Shown here in pieces: positions 33,245-41,630 of a stretch of 54,583 bases of DNA. How positions within the stretch are numbered: position 1 is the first letter of the stretch; every line of letters begins with the position of its first letter. Source of the DNA: CAYJSJ01 sp964373065 (GTDB lineage Bacteria; Patescibacteriota; Gracilibacteria; Peribacterales; Peribacteraceae). The notes beneath the pieces are model-generated. The model did no database searches. It was not told where the DNA came from and saw only the letters and a program-made list of their open reading frames with translations. The stretch covers positions 1 to 54,583 of the forward strand of contig CAYJSJ010000005.1 of NCBI GenBank assembly GCA_964373065.1, written 5' to 3'. Both the position numbers and the translations under genes were made by a program.

Positions 33245-34513
33245 ATGGCTTTACTCAAGCTGTACGAGGCACTCAGTCCATCGCATGTGGCCGCATATCT
33301 CGATCAGAACCCCGGCATCGAAGCGAAGTTGAACTGTCAGTCAAAGTCATACCTCATTCAGCCGCCCGTGTTGAGGGATAGAGCATCTTTGGAGAAGCAG
33401 TTGGATTTCTTTCGACTTCAAACGAGAGCGGCTGTCAGCGGCATCAAGGTACGTGATACAGATAGCCTGCCGCCGGAAGAATACGACCAATTCCATGCGG
33501 TTGAGCACGATTTTGAATATCCATCACAAGCTTTTGCAAACATTGTGGCGACGGGAAGCAGCATTGAGATGCAAGTTGCAGGGGAACAGGGCACAGCCGT
33601 CTGGCGCATACCATTGGAGAATGCAGCCATGAACATTTGCAGGTGGTTCAAACCTGCTTCCATGTCTTCGGAGAAATTACACGAGGCTATTGCCTCAATA
33701 GCAGAAATGCCAGATGACCAACGTCCAAAAAGTACTTCCATTTACACAGGAGTAGGCGTCCTAACAATGATGCTCAATCCCAAAACAAACATCTCTAGCG
33801 CCACCGCACGTTTCCCAATGTACGAGTATCGAGTAAAAGAGTTCAATGATGTGAACGCAGGAGTTGCCTCAAGAGTTTTCAAACTTTATGAGAGGCTTAA
33901 GACCGACACGGCAAAAGAGCATGAGGATGCAACGTCATCTTTGATCGCATCGACGAAAAAACAACTGTGCGGTGTGTGTGCCATACCCGCAAAAACGGAG
34001 AGCACCGATACCTTGGTGGCGAAATACCCCGTGGATGCGTACGCAACCGTGACCGTCTTTGAAGATTACATCGAAGTTTCAGCCGCAACCGATACGGGTG
34101 TGGTCGTATGGAAATTGCCGTACCCGTTTGTTTTTGACATGGGACGATATGAGATGGGTATTGAATATGGATCGCCTATTAAAGGAATGGACGAAAAATG
34201 GATGCAAATTTTCGAATCCTTCAAACCTGTCGGAATGGACGCAAAAGAGTTTATGAAACTGGTGTATAACAAAGGAATTCATATTTCAATGCAAAAACGC
34301 CACCCCGAAGTAGTGGTACCGGTGTTCAAAGGTTTCGGTAAGTTGATGATGTCTCAATATCACACAAAAGATGGACGCGAAATCACACGCTTCCCCATGC
34401 AAGAATATATTCAGCCCATGTTTCCAGAAGTGAAAAGAGCGAATGAAAAAGAAGAATCCACATACGATGATGGATACGGACATGATAAAACTGATCCCCA
34501 AGACGAGGATTAG
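33245..34513 (+). CDS. Unknown protein with internally duplicated module
   Basis: 422 residues from the ATG at 33245 (GAGGAG 7 nt upstream). Two halves carry the same order of motifs: a strand pair ending in AVWRIPLENA / VVWKLPYPF, a helix with W(F/M)..F(K)P..M(S/D).(E/K) (CRWFKPASMSSEKLHEAI / FESFKPVGMDAKEFMKLV), then G.(G).L.MM......(I)TRFPM.EY (MMLNPKTNISSATARFPMYEY / MMSQYHTKDGREITRFPMQEY). So the protein is a tandem duplication of a module of about 180 residues, possibly a substrate-binding or capsid-like fold. No family is recognised. Acidic, charged C terminus. Lies in a stretch with phage-like genes. Confidence 0.7.
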   Translation: MALLKLYEALSPSHVAAYLDQNPGIEAKLNCQSKSYLIQPPVLRDRASLEKQLDFFRLQTRAAVSGIKVRDTDSLPPEEYDQFHAVEHDFEYPSQAFANIVATGSSIEMQVAGEQGTAVWRIPLENAAMNICRWFKPASMSSEKLHEAIASIAEMPDDQRPKSTSIYTGVGVLTMMLNPKTNISSATARFPMYEYRVKEFNDVNAGVASRVFKLYERLKTDTAKEHEDATSSLIASTKKQLCGVCAIPAKTESTDTLVAKYPVDAYATVTVFEDYIEVSAATDTGVVVWKLPYPFVFDMGRYEMGIEYGSPIKGMDEKWMQIFESFKPVGMDAKEFMKLVYNKGIHISMQKRHPEVVVPVFKGFGKLMMSQYHTKDGREITRFPMQEYIQPMFPEVKRANEKEESTYDDGYGHDKTDPQDED

Positions 34514-34603
34514 TCCTAAAATTTGATCACACTCTGATCGAACTGCTCCATTGTTGAACAGAGCGGCACGTACTTTTGTAATGCAACCTGTAAAATATGT
34601 CTT

Positions 34604-35171
34604 ATGCCGATGCAAACGCAGCAGACGGGCAGAAAGACCAAGTACAGCCCTCAGATGCAGGTAGCCCTCTGTAGGTGGCTCAAGAAGGGCTGTAGCTACA
34701 AAGATGCCTGCGCAATGGCTCGCCAACCGTAGTCAGGAGGTCGTGCGTGAAAAGCCCACCTCCGCTCGCTTCGGCGAGGCTACGGCGGGCAACCTCCTGC
34801 GGAGGTTGGAGGGAATCAGCTATGAAACCTTCCGAACGTGGCAGAGTGAGAAATCTGTGTTTTCTGTGGCCTTAAAAAAAGCGGAGGCCGAATGTAAGGC
34901 CGCTCGCATCGCAACCGTCCTCAAAGCATCAGAAAAGAGCTGGCAGGCGGCTGCGTGGTGGCTGGAGAGGCGGTGTCCTGAGGAATATGGGCGCATGGTG
35001 AAGGAAGAGAAGCCACAGAACATCGTGACGATTGAGGAACTGGAAGAGGCGGGTCGTCTGCAAGATGCAGAGCGATATGGGACGATTGAAGAGGCGAGAG
35101 CAGCATGGGCGAAGGAGGAAGAGGCAGAGAAAAGATGCAAAGCGTGTTTGGTATGCAATCCATCGGAATGA
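34604..35171 (+). pseudogene. Phage terminase small-subunit-like gene interrupted by a palindromic element
   Basis: Reading from ATG 34604, the frame gives MPMQTQQTGRKTKYSPQMQ and continues to KDACAMA, then hits TAG (34730) inside the inserted element. After the element the frame shifts and resumes with GISYETFRTWQSEKSVF. The 3' part contains SWQAAAWWLERRCPEEYGR, a signature of phage small terminase or related helix-turn-helix DNA-packaging proteins. Removing 34721-34811 (91 bp) restores ...DACAMA-GISYETFRTW... with no frame break. So this is a recently disrupted DNA-packaging gene. TAAAAT ends 7 nt before the ATG. A downstream start at 34704 could still make a truncated 155-residue product. 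Confidence 0.8.
34723..34809 (+). mobile_element. 87-bp palindromic MITE-like element, copy 1
   Basis: Runs from CCAACC to GGTTGG. Imperfect terminal inverted repeats share CCAACC-N3/4-CAGGAGGT. An inner stem GCCCACC/GGCGGGC encloses a CTCGC-TTCG-GCGAG hairpin. It is inserted in the terminase-like gene; no target duplication is evident. Copy 2 is at 48412-48500 in the opposite orientation. No protein is encoded, so it must move, if at all, with a transposase from elsewhere. Confidence 0.85.
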
Positions 35172-35190
35172 GCACTGATATAATGTGTGT

Positions 35191-35493
35191 ATGCACACTC
35201 CCAAGAAGCTGACCAACGCACAGAAGCAGAAACTTTTGGAAAAGCTGCGAAAGAGTGATGCGGCCACAGAGCCGCACGCTTTCGATCAGATTGCGCCCCT
35301 GTTTGAACTGATCGCGGATTTTGTCATCGCAGAATGCAAAGACACAGAGTCTTCTGACCCGAAGGTACGGGAGCGAGCGGAGATGAATGTCTTTGAGCTT
35401 GGACTGTTTGGTATGAAGCTCATGGAAGAGCTGCATCCCATCTATCTGCGCACTTTGTGGAAGATCGAGCACATGGTAGGAAGTGCAAAGTAG
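35191..35493 (+). CDS. Small charged protein of unknown function
   Basis: 100 residues from the ATG at 35191. An extended -10 (TG-A-TATAAT, 35179-35184) ends 6 nt before this ATG, so it is likely leaderless. Mostly helical, with a basic N terminus (KKLTNAQKQKLLEKLRK), a segment IADFVIAECKDTE, and a repeated amphipathic C-terminal helix. No membrane span, signal peptide or known family. It follows the broken terminase-like gene and could be a phage-derived accessory. Confidence 0.65.
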   Translation: MHTPKKLTNAQKQKLLEKLRKSDAATEPHAFDQIAPLFELIADFVIAECKDTESSDPKVRERAEMNVFELGLFGMKLMEELHPIYLRTLWKIEHMVGSAK

Positions 35494-35578
35494 TGCAACC
35501 TGTGCATTCTCGATCACACTGATACTAACCTGACCCTTTCTTGCACGGGTAAGAGCTATGTGCTAGTCTCGTTGAGCT

Positions 35579-35893
35579 ATGATATTTCGTCCCTTTTCAA
35601 TCTTTGCTGGAATTGGACTGGCGATGGCAGTTTTTGCCTATCCTTCGTTCTTATTCTTCATCCTGGGTGCTTTGGGAATTGATGATTGGATGCTCACGGG
35701 AAATGTCATCATTTTCCTCTCGCTTTTGTCACTTCTCATTTGTGGTGTTCTAATCCTTTCCTACCCAATTTTCTTGTTCATCAAGCAACAAAAATCAGAT
35801 GCCATTGTTGTCTTCGCTTCAACGGCTGTGACGTTGGCAATCATTCTGGTGTCGTTTTACATCGCTTTTGGGCAGATACAGTTTCCTGATTGA
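35579..35893 (+). CDS. Small membrane protein, three helices
   Basis: 104 residues with three hydrophobic segments: FSIFAGIGLAMAVFAYPSFL extending to LGALG, VIIFLSLLSLLICGVLILSYPIFLF, and VVFASTAVTLAIILVSFYIAF. No motif points to a function. TAGTCT ends 9 nt before the ATG. AT content is higher than in the core genes nearby. Confidence 0.6.
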   Translation: MIFRPFSIFAGIGLAMAVFAYPSFLFFILGALGIDDWMLTGNVIIFLSLLSLLICGVLILSYPIFLFIKQQKSDAIVVFASTAVTLAIILVSFYIAFGQIQFPD

Positions 35894-36052
35894 TTTGCCT
35901 CATCTGTGATCCATGTAATCTCCGTCGCTCGTTATCACCCCTACAATAAACGTTGGACAATTTTTCCACAACTACATGCAAAAACCTTCCACGATCCTAG
36001 GGAAATTATTGAAGGTCAAATTTCTCGGAAGCCCCTAGACAGCAATGATTAC

Positions 36053-36361
36053 TCAATGCCTTCTCTTGAGCACGAAACGTTCAACGAGCAGCCCGATGCC
36101 TGCACCAATACTGAACTCTGCAACGGGTAGGAGAAGCACAGAGAATGGATAAGGCACGACTGCGAACAGAGGAGAAATGAGAGCTACCATGGGAAGATGC
36201 AGAAAGAGAAAGGTCCAATTTGGATCAGGATTCGTGGGAACGTCCTGCACAAGCCAGGCTGAGATGCCCCAAGTCACACCGTAGTACAAAAGGCCGAGGA
36301 CTCCACCGAGAAGCCATACAGGAAACTTTTTGAACATGAACCAAGCGTACACAAATTCCAT
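36053..36361 (-). CDS. Small membrane protein, three helices
   Basis: 102 residues: FPVWLLGGVLGLLYYGVTWGI, then FLFLHLPMVALISPLFAVV, then VLLLPVAEFSIGAGIGLLVE, ending in RFVLKRRH. No family recognised. The 159 bp between the stop of the 35579 gene and this gene's stop hold nothing recognisable. Confidence 0.6.
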   Translation of the reverse strand: MEFVYAWFMFKKFPVWLLGGVLGLLYYGVTWGISAWLVQDVPTNPDPNWTFLFLHLPMVALISPLFAVVPYPFSVLLLPVAEFSIGAGIGLLVERFVLKRRH

Positions 36362-36477
36362 CCGAAAGTCTCACCATTTTTATGTTGATGTGGAACTGGT
36401 TGATGTTTGAGAGTTGCTGACCAAGAAGAGGACTTCACCGTTGCAGAGCAGAGTCACACACACGGCATCTGCAATTT

Positions 36478-36803
36478 GTCCTGTAAAATGTGTCTTATGG
36501 CAACACAAGCGCAAACTCAAACGGCATGAGGACGAGCGCAAATCACTTCTCAAACGTGAGGAGCAGGTGGGTGACAACAGCATGGAGCGGTACTACGCGC
36601 TGGATGCCTTTCTCGAACTTGCAAGGAATGGCTCACATTGGTGGAACAAGGCGAGTGACGACAAGAAACGCAAAATGGCCGACCTTATCGTCTCGAACGT
36701 GATGGTGAATGGTGACAAAGTGGCTTCTGTTACCTTAACTCCCCAGTTCGAGAAGTGGTCAAAACGGGAGAAAACTGACGATGGTCGGGGTGGCCGGACT
36801 TGA
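36478..36803 (+). pseudogene. Serine-recombinase C-terminal remnant fused to a terminase-type start region
   Basis: The part from about 36527 encodes KSLLKREEQVGDNSMERYYALDAFLELARNG, then WWNKASDDKKRKMADLIVSNVM, then VASVTLTPQFEKWSK. This is the end of a large serine recombinase/resolvase; the catalytic N-terminal domain is absent. Just upstream, 36478-36500 repeats the start of the terminase-like gene (CCTGTAAAAT, TGTCTTATG), and the ATG at 36497 in another frame gives MATQAQTQTA then a stop. The stop codon of the remnant (36801-36803) lies within the tRNA-Pro gene. It looks like the scar of a phage or integrative element at tRNA-Pro. Confidence 0.7.
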
Positions 36804-36858
36804 ACCGACGACCTCATGCACCCCATGCATGCGTTCTAGCCAACTGAACTACACCCCG
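36782..36858 (-). tRNA. tRNA-Pro (GGG)
   Basis: Full cloverleaf on the minus strand: acceptor CGGGGTG/CACCCCG, anticodon stem CATGC/GCATG around loop ATGGGGT (anticodon GGG), T arm GGTTCAAGTCC, encoded CCA. Bordered on the 3' side by the recombinase remnant, which fits its use as an attachment site. Confidence 0.93.
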
Positions 36859-36900
36859 AATGAATGTCTGATGATGTGAAATATACAACTACTTGCACTG

Positions 36901-36914
36901 TCGCACTTGTGCGA
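36901..36914. promoter_or_regulatory. Short palindrome TCGCAC-TT-GTGCGA
   Basis: A perfect 6-2-6 inverted repeat 43 bp upstream of tRNA-Pro. It could be an operator or the hairpin of a terminator; the T run needed for the latter is lacking. Confidence 0.4.
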
Positions 36915-37033
36915 TGTGGCTTACCCACACTACTACGTTCTCTACAAGAGAAGAACTGAAATTTCTTCTAAATGAAGAGGGAAACTGCAGCAACACGTTA
37001 ACAAAAATTTAGTACCATTGCGGTAAACGTTTG

Positions 37034-37342
37034 ATGAATTATACTCATGTTCTCATGGTGATCGACTCCACACAACCGGCAACACAGGCGGACGTTAAGT
37101 TTCTTGCCGATCTTGTGACCAATAATGGCAATGCCATTGAAACGCATGGCCAGAAAATAGATAGCCTGGAAGAGAGAATGGATTGTCTGGAGAAGGGAGT
37201 AGAACAGTTGGATGACCGGATAATGGCAGGATTTATGGAACTGAAGAAAATGATCAATGGGTTCGGGAAGCATCTATGCAACCACGAAGATCGTATAGAG
37301 CAATGCGAGAAAAACATTCTCGCACTGGAATCTGCGGCATAG
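37034..37342 (+). CDS. Small coiled-coil protein
   Basis: 102 residues. After about 18 residues it is a nearly continuous coiled coil (QADVKFLADLVTNNGNAIETHGQKIDSLEERMDCLEKGVEQLDDRI) with heptad spacing of hydrophobics. Such short coiled-coil proteins are common in CPR genomes and have no known function. The start could also be the ATG at 37055 (MVIDSTQPAT); no Shine-Dalgarno decides. Convergent with eno. Confidence 0.6.
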   Translation: MNYTHVLMVIDSTQPATQADVKFLADLVTNNGNAIETHGQKIDSLEERMDCLEKGVEQLDDRIMAGFMELKKMINGFGKHLCNHEDRIEQCEKNILALESAA

Positions 37343-37354
37343 AAACATATCCAT

Positions 37355-38620
37355 TCAGAATGGATGCACATACTGCGCCTTCTTCCCCAGCTGCTCCTCG
37401 ATGCGGAGCAGTTCGTTGTATTTGCACACACGGTCAGTACGGCTGAGCGAACCCGTTTTAATTTGCCCCGTTTTAAGCCCCACTGCCAAGTGTGCGATGA
37501 ACGTATCTTCCGTCTCGCCACTTCGGTGGCTAATAATAGCATTCCATCCCTGCGACTGTGTAAGCTTGATGGCGTCGACAGATTCAGAAACCGTTCCGAT
37601 TTGATTCAGCTTGATGAGCACGGCATTGACCGCACGCTCTTCGATCGCAGTGTTGATGCGCTCGACGTTCGTTACGAGAAGATCATCCCCGACAAGCTGA
37701 TGGGTATCGCCGAGTGCAGCTGTAAGGGATGCAAAACCGTCCCAATCATCTTCGCTGTGGCTGTCCTCGATAGAGAGGATCGGGTACTTCTTGCAAAGCT
37801 CTCTGTAGTAATCGGTGAGAGCCTCCGAAGAGAGTGTTTTGCCGTCCACGACGTAAAAACCGTCTGAATAAAATTCAGAGGCTGCGGCGTCGATCCCCAA
37901 AAAGATCTTTCCCGTATACCCTGCTTTCTCGATCGAAGCCGTGAGAAAGTCGAATGCTTCCTCGGCTTTCTTTACCTTCGGCGCGAATCCCCCCTCATCG
38001 CCGACCGCCCTTGTGTGGCCGGCGTCCTTCAACAGTGTTTGTAGACAATGAAAAACCTCCGTGCCAGCACGAAGTGCATCGGAGAATGCATCGAATGCAC
38101 GCGGAATAATCATACATTCCTGAAACGAGAGACCGGAGTCCGCGTGCTTGCCTCCATTGATCACATTCATCATCGGCACAGGAAGAACGGTGGCATCTGT
38201 AACCTCGAATTGATCTGCAAGCGATTGCCAGAGCGGCTTCTGCTCCGAGGCAGCCCGCGCCCGTGCCACCGCCATAGAAACGCCAAGGATAGCGTTAGCA
38301 CCGAGATTCGATTTATCGGATGTACCATCGCAATCGAGCATCGTCTGATCGATCGTGCGCTGATCCCCCACTGGCATGCCTTTTAGAGATTCGGCTATCG
38401 ACCCATTCACATTTGCGACGGCCTTGAGCACAGACATTCCGCCATAGATCTTCTTGTCACCGTCACGAAGCTCCAGCGCCTCATGGCTGCCCGTCGACGC
38501 GCCGGATGGAACTGCCGCTCTTCCGAACGATCCGTCGTCCAATACAAGATCCACCTCAACCGTCGGGTTCCCCCGTGAATCAAGAATTTGCCTCGCATGA
38601 ATAACGTCGATCAATGCCAT
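37355..38620 (-). CDS. eno: Enolase
   Basis: Interconverts 2-phosphoglycerate and phosphoenolpyruvate in glycolysis. About 421 residues from the ATG at 38620. ARQILDSRGNPTVEVD, GASTGSHEA, MMNVINGGKHADSG, GDEGGFAP, SIEDSHSEDDWDG, GDDLLVTN, KLNQIGT, SHRSGETED and KTGSLSRTDR are all in order. The SIED motif is followed by Ser where Pro or Gly is usual, a minor change. A CAACCGA tandem repeat lies directly upstream, and TACCAT ends 6 nt before the ATG. The longer frame (to 38656) reads through the repeat and is unlikely. Confidence 0.96.
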   Translation of the reverse strand: MALIDVIHARQILDSRGNPTVEVDLVLDDGSFGRAAVPSGASTGSHEALELRDGDKKIYGGMSVLKAVANVNGSIAESLKGMPVGDQRTIDQTMLDCDGTSDKSNLGANAILGVSMAVARARAASEQKPLWQSLADQFEVTDATVLPVPMMNVINGGKHADSGLSFQECMIIPRAFDAFSDALRAGTEVFHCLQTLLKDAGHTRAVGDEGGFAPKVKKAEEAFDFLTASIEKAGYTGKIFLGIDAAASEFYSDGFYVVDGKTLSSEALTDYYRELCKKYPILSIEDSHSEDDWDGFASLTAALGDTHQLVGDDLLVTNVERINTAIEERAVNAVLIKLNQIGTVSESVDAIKLTQSQGWNAIISHRSGETEDTFIAHLAVGLKTGQIKTGSLSRTDRVCKYNELLRIEEQLGKKAQYVHPF

Positions 38621-38626
38621 ACGGAC

Positions 38627-38672
38627 ATGGTACAACCGACAACCGACAACCGACAACCGTTACCCGACAACC
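38627..38672 (-). promoter_or_regulatory. eno promoter formed partly by CAACCGA heptamer repeats
   Basis: Four CAACC-GA/GT heptamers (38633-38660) plus a further degenerate copy. On the minus strand each unit supplies a TTGTCG, and one lies 18 nt before TACCAT (38632-38627), which ends 6 nt before the eno ATG. The repeat therefore doubles as a -35 region. Confidence 0.5.
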
Positions 38673-38677
38673 CGAAT

Positions 38678-39622
38678 TCAGACACCCCTTCTCAGCCGAG
38701 AGTGCAGAACGCCGCAGTACATCGCTACGAGGAACAGAACTACTCCTCCCCACCCGAAACCGGAGGTCGGCAGCTTCGTCGGCTTACTGCTGACACTGCC
38801 GATCATCGCGCTTTTTGCAGAGCTGGAAGAGGAAACACTGCTTACAGCAGATACCTGCTTTCCTTGCAGAGAGCGTGCGGCTATGCGCTCGTCACGAAGC
38901 TTTTGCGCTCGTAAGCGCTCGCGCCACTGTTCCTCACTTGGATCCACAGAAGGATCAAGATTTTTTCCGCTCAGGTTCCCTTTGCTCACGTTTCTGTCAC
39001 CCATGATCCCCGCAAGAATGCCCGTCTCTCCCGTGCGCCAAAGATCCGTCTCCCAGAGGACAGATGCGAGCTCATGCTCCCAGTGCGCGCCACGCTCGCT
39101 TATGAACGCAACAGCGGCAAACGGAACAAGAATGAAAGCAAGAATCACAATACGAGGACCCCTACGACGAATTACCTTTAGGCAGTACGAAACGAGAAAA
39201 ACAAAACCAAGAACCACGATGCCCAGAGACCACGCAAGTGTGTAGTACGAAAGAAGCTTGGTATCGGAGTACCCTCCGATCCTGAGCCACTCAAGCGCAA
39301 GCCACAGCAGGAGTATGATCGCAGGATACCAATGGAGATTGCGGAAAAAATTGTCTGCCCTTCTCCGTTGAAAAAGCCCATAGAGTATGAGCGGATAGAT
39401 CACGCTGAGTGTGAAGAGCGCGCCCCAAGGAAGCGCCGCCTCCGGAAGGGGCGGTAACGTCGCCACAAGCAACCCCGTGAGCGCGATACTCGCACCGAGC
39501 ACGATGACCAAAAACGTCTCTGTGAAGTGCTTCAAAGGCATAGGAGGCGTATGGTGCGCGAAGGGAGTACCTGTGTCAAATGGTGTTTGCATATCCGCAG
39601 TTGGAAGAAGCAGCTCAGTCAC
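38678..39622 (-). CDS. Membrane protein with LPTSG sorting-signal-like C terminus
   Basis: 314 residues, GTG start. Five to six hydrophobic helices in the first 180 residues (for example TFLVIVLGASIALTGLLVA and YPAIILLLWLALEWL). A long extracytoplasmic or cytoplasmic polar region (about 185-280) ends in a Ser-rich stretch (SAVSSVSSSSSAKS). Then LPTSG, a hydrophobic helix (WGGVVLFLVAMYCGVL) and a basic tail (HSRLRRGV). The ending has the shape of an LPxTG sorting signal with Thr-Ser-Gly in place of x-Thr-Gly. Family unknown. Possibly a membrane-spanning scaffold. Confidence 0.65.
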   Translation of the reverse strand: MTELLLPTADMQTPFDTGTPFAHHTPPMPLKHFTETFLVIVLGASIALTGLLVATLPPLPEAALPWGALFTLSVIYPLILYGLFQRRRADNFFRNLHWYPAIILLLWLALEWLRIGGYSDTKLLSYYTLAWSLGIVVLGFVFLVSYCLKVIRRRGPRIVILAFILVPFAAVAFISERGAHWEHELASVLWETDLWRTGETGILAGIMGDRNVSKGNLSGKNLDPSVDPSEEQWRERLRAQKLRDERIAARSLQGKQVSAVSSVSSSSSAKSAMIGSVSSKPTKLPTSGFGWGGVVLFLVAMYCGVLHSRLRRGV

Positions 39623-39730
39623 CTACGTTCGCTACATTAGCGAAATAACAGCATGATCTTCAAGGGAAGGATCTTGTTGACAATAGTGGGAAAATGCTAA
39701 AAGACTAACGAAGAAACCGGAGGCAACGCA

Positions 39731-40642
39731 TCAAAGCCAGCGCTTCCTCGCAAAGTACACGAGCATGCCAAAAAGCAATAGACCCATAGCACTGAGCACG
39801 AAATAGAACGCACTCCGGTGATCACCGAGCGGCAAGCGAACGTTCATGCCATAGAGGCCCGTAATGAACGTAAGCGGCAACCATGTGACCGAAAAAATAG
39901 TGAGGATTTGCACGACGGCATTCGTTTTATGCGAAAGCCAAGCTTCGTGCGTGTCTTGCAGTGCATCGATCATTTCTTTTGCGGTATCGAGGAGTGACCA
40001 CTGGCGTTCGATGGCATCGAGAATGTCATCGAAGTAGAGCGCAAGATCGTCGGGGACGAATTTCTTATTCTTGTGCTCGAGTGTCGCAATGAGCGTTCTC
40101 TGCGGCAGCAGAATCGACCGCATGGAAATGATATTGCGCTTGACGCTCATGATGTCTTTGAGCAGATCGACTTCTTCCTCGGACTCAAAGAGCACCTCTT
40201 CCATCCGACGCACTTCCTTGCGAATACTGTCGACGAGCGGAAACACTTCATCAAAGAAATGATCCATCAGTTCGTATAGAAAAAACCCCGTTCCTTGGTG
40301 AAGATACTCCGCACGGAGCGGTACCGACTGTTCAAGATCACTCCAGAGTTTGTCGAGAATGGGAATTTTTCCGCGATGAAGCGTGACAAAAAAGTCCTGT
40401 CCGAGGAAGATGTTCACCTCTTCTTTTACGATTCTGCCTGTTTTCCTCGCCCGATATGGAATGTGAAACACGAGGAAAAGATACTTCTCATACTCCTCGA
40501 CCTTCGGTCGTTCGTGTTCACTGGTGCAGTCTTCGATATCCAATTCATGGAATCCAAATCGGTTCTGGAGTTCGGCGAGCACCTGCTCCGTTGGTGCGGG
40601 GTCATCAATCCACGTAACGCCTTTGTAGCTTTGCGATCGCAT
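39731..40642 (-). CDS. corA: CorA-family magnesium/cobalt transporter
   Basis: 303 residues. A soluble N-terminal funnel domain (WIDDPAPTEQVLAELQNRF, FHELDIEDCTSEHERPKVEEYEKYLFLVFH), a long helix with KRNIISMRSILLPQRTLIATLEH, and two C-terminal membrane helices. The signature GMN is present in FITGLYGMNVRLPLG. CorA forms pentameric Mg2+ channels gated by intracellular Mg2+. The start is set by the ATG at 40642. The 103 bp between eno-side genes hold nothing supported. Confidence 0.92.
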   Translation of the reverse strand: MRSQSYKGVTWIDDPAPTEQVLAELQNRFGFHELDIEDCTSEHERPKVEEYEKYLFLVFHIPYRARKTGRIVKEEVNIFLGQDFFVTLHRGKIPILDKLWSDLEQSVPLRAEYLHQGTGFFLYELMDHFFDEVFPLVDSIRKEVRRMEEVLFESEEEVDLLKDIMSVKRNIISMRSILLPQRTLIATLEHKNKKFVPDDLALYFDDILDAIERQWSLLDTAKEMIDALQDTHEAWLSHKTNAVVQILTIFSVTWLPLTFITGLYGMNVRLPLGDHRSAFYFVLSAMGLLLFGMLVYFARKRWL

Positions 40643-40740
40643 GGGAATACATGTCCGGAAGGTCTGCGGCAGGAATCAAATTCCATGTCGCCTTCAGAGT
40701 AAATGATCCTGTAAGAAACGACAAGGAAGCATGAGACAGT

Positions 40741-41142
40741 TCAATTCCTCTTTTTCTTCGGTAAGTACTTTTCGAGCGGATCTTCACTGCGACTTCCCTG
40801 CGGGATCACTGCATAATGCTTCGCACGGAAAAGGAACACTTGTACAAAAACGGTAATGAGCAGCAATGCTACCCAAAAAACCCACCAGAGGCGCATAGAA
40901 AGGTAACTGATACCTTCCACCCGAGAAACCGTGAGAAAAATGCCGGAAACACCGAACCAAAAAAGTAGAGAGGAATAGCTCCTCGTAAGCTTTCGTGTCA
41001 CGGAGTTACTCTGCCTCCTTCTCCACTGTTTGAAGACCATGGAAGCAGTTACCAGTGCGCCGCAGAAGAGAAGAAGTGCAAGAACCTTTGGAGAATCATA
41101 GGAAGGCACAGGCGGATTCGGCCAGAAAAGATATGTCAACAT
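40741..41142 (-). CDS. Membrane protein of unknown function
   Basis: 133 residues with three hydrophobic helices (VLALLLFCGALVTASMVF, LLFWFGVSGIFLTVSRV, WVFWVALLLITVFVQVFLF) and a basic C-terminal tail (YLPKKKRN). No family recognised. Follows the two membrane genes at 41205 and 41631 on the same strand and may belong to the same transcript. Confidence 0.65.
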   Translation of the reverse strand: MLTYLFWPNPPVPSYDSPKVLALLLFCGALVTASMVFKQWRRRQSNSVTRKLTRSYSSLLFWFGVSGIFLTVSRVEGISYLSMRLWWVFWVALLLITVFVQVFLFRAKHYAVIPQGSRSEDPLEKYLPKKKRN

Positions 41143-41204
41143 AGCGAAAGAATTATAACCTAATGCCGAGACAAGAAACCAGCAATGCTTGGCATTTGCA
41201 GAAA

Positions 41205-41627
41205 TTAGAGAGAAAGTTCATCCTGAATATCCGCAGTGCGACGCTTCTTGCTGCGTGGCTTTCGTACGGCACTAACTGCAGTACTTCCCCGAGGATATGT
41301 GGCATAGGACGCGCGGGACTGTGACAAAAGTTCCGCAAGCATTTCCTCCATTTCCCGCTCTTTGATGGTACGTGACGGGCGAAAAAGGAGATAGAGCAAA
41401 AACCCGGCAACAGGTAACCCCGCAACGGCGACAATAGAAACAAACATATACCAGAACGAATGTGTTCGAAGCAAAATATCGCGTGTCGTATAAAACACCA
41501 GAAAAATGATGCAGAGACCTATAAGCAGCATCGCACACTGGAGGAGCCGCAACGCGGGATCATCTGCCAGAAAGAGCAACCATGGTTCAAAAAATTGCCG
41601 GAGAAAAAGTGCTACACCTTCCATCAT
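41205..41627 (-). CDS. Membrane protein with basic C-terminal tail
   Basis: 140 residues. Two or three hydrophobic helices (LLQCAMLLIGLCIIFLVFY, FVSIVAVAGLPVAGFLLYLLF) followed by a cytoplasmic tail with EREMEEMLAELL and KPRSKKRRTADIQDELSL. No known domain. Its start is 3 bp from the stop of the Lgt-like gene, so the two are co-transcribed and probably functionally linked. Confidence 0.68.
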   Translation of the reverse strand: MMEGVALFLRQFFEPWLLFLADDPALRLLQCAMLLIGLCIIFLVFYTTRDILLRTHSFWYMFVSIVAVAGLPVAGFLLYLLFRPSRTIKEREMEEMLAELLSQSRASYATYPRGSTAVSAVRKPRSKKRRTADIQDELSL

Positions 41628-41630
41628 CGA

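Noticed and set aside
34704..35171. Terminase-like ORF as an intact 155-residue gene
   Set aside because: Its first 36 codons are read from the inserted palindromic element, so it is a by-product of the interruption.
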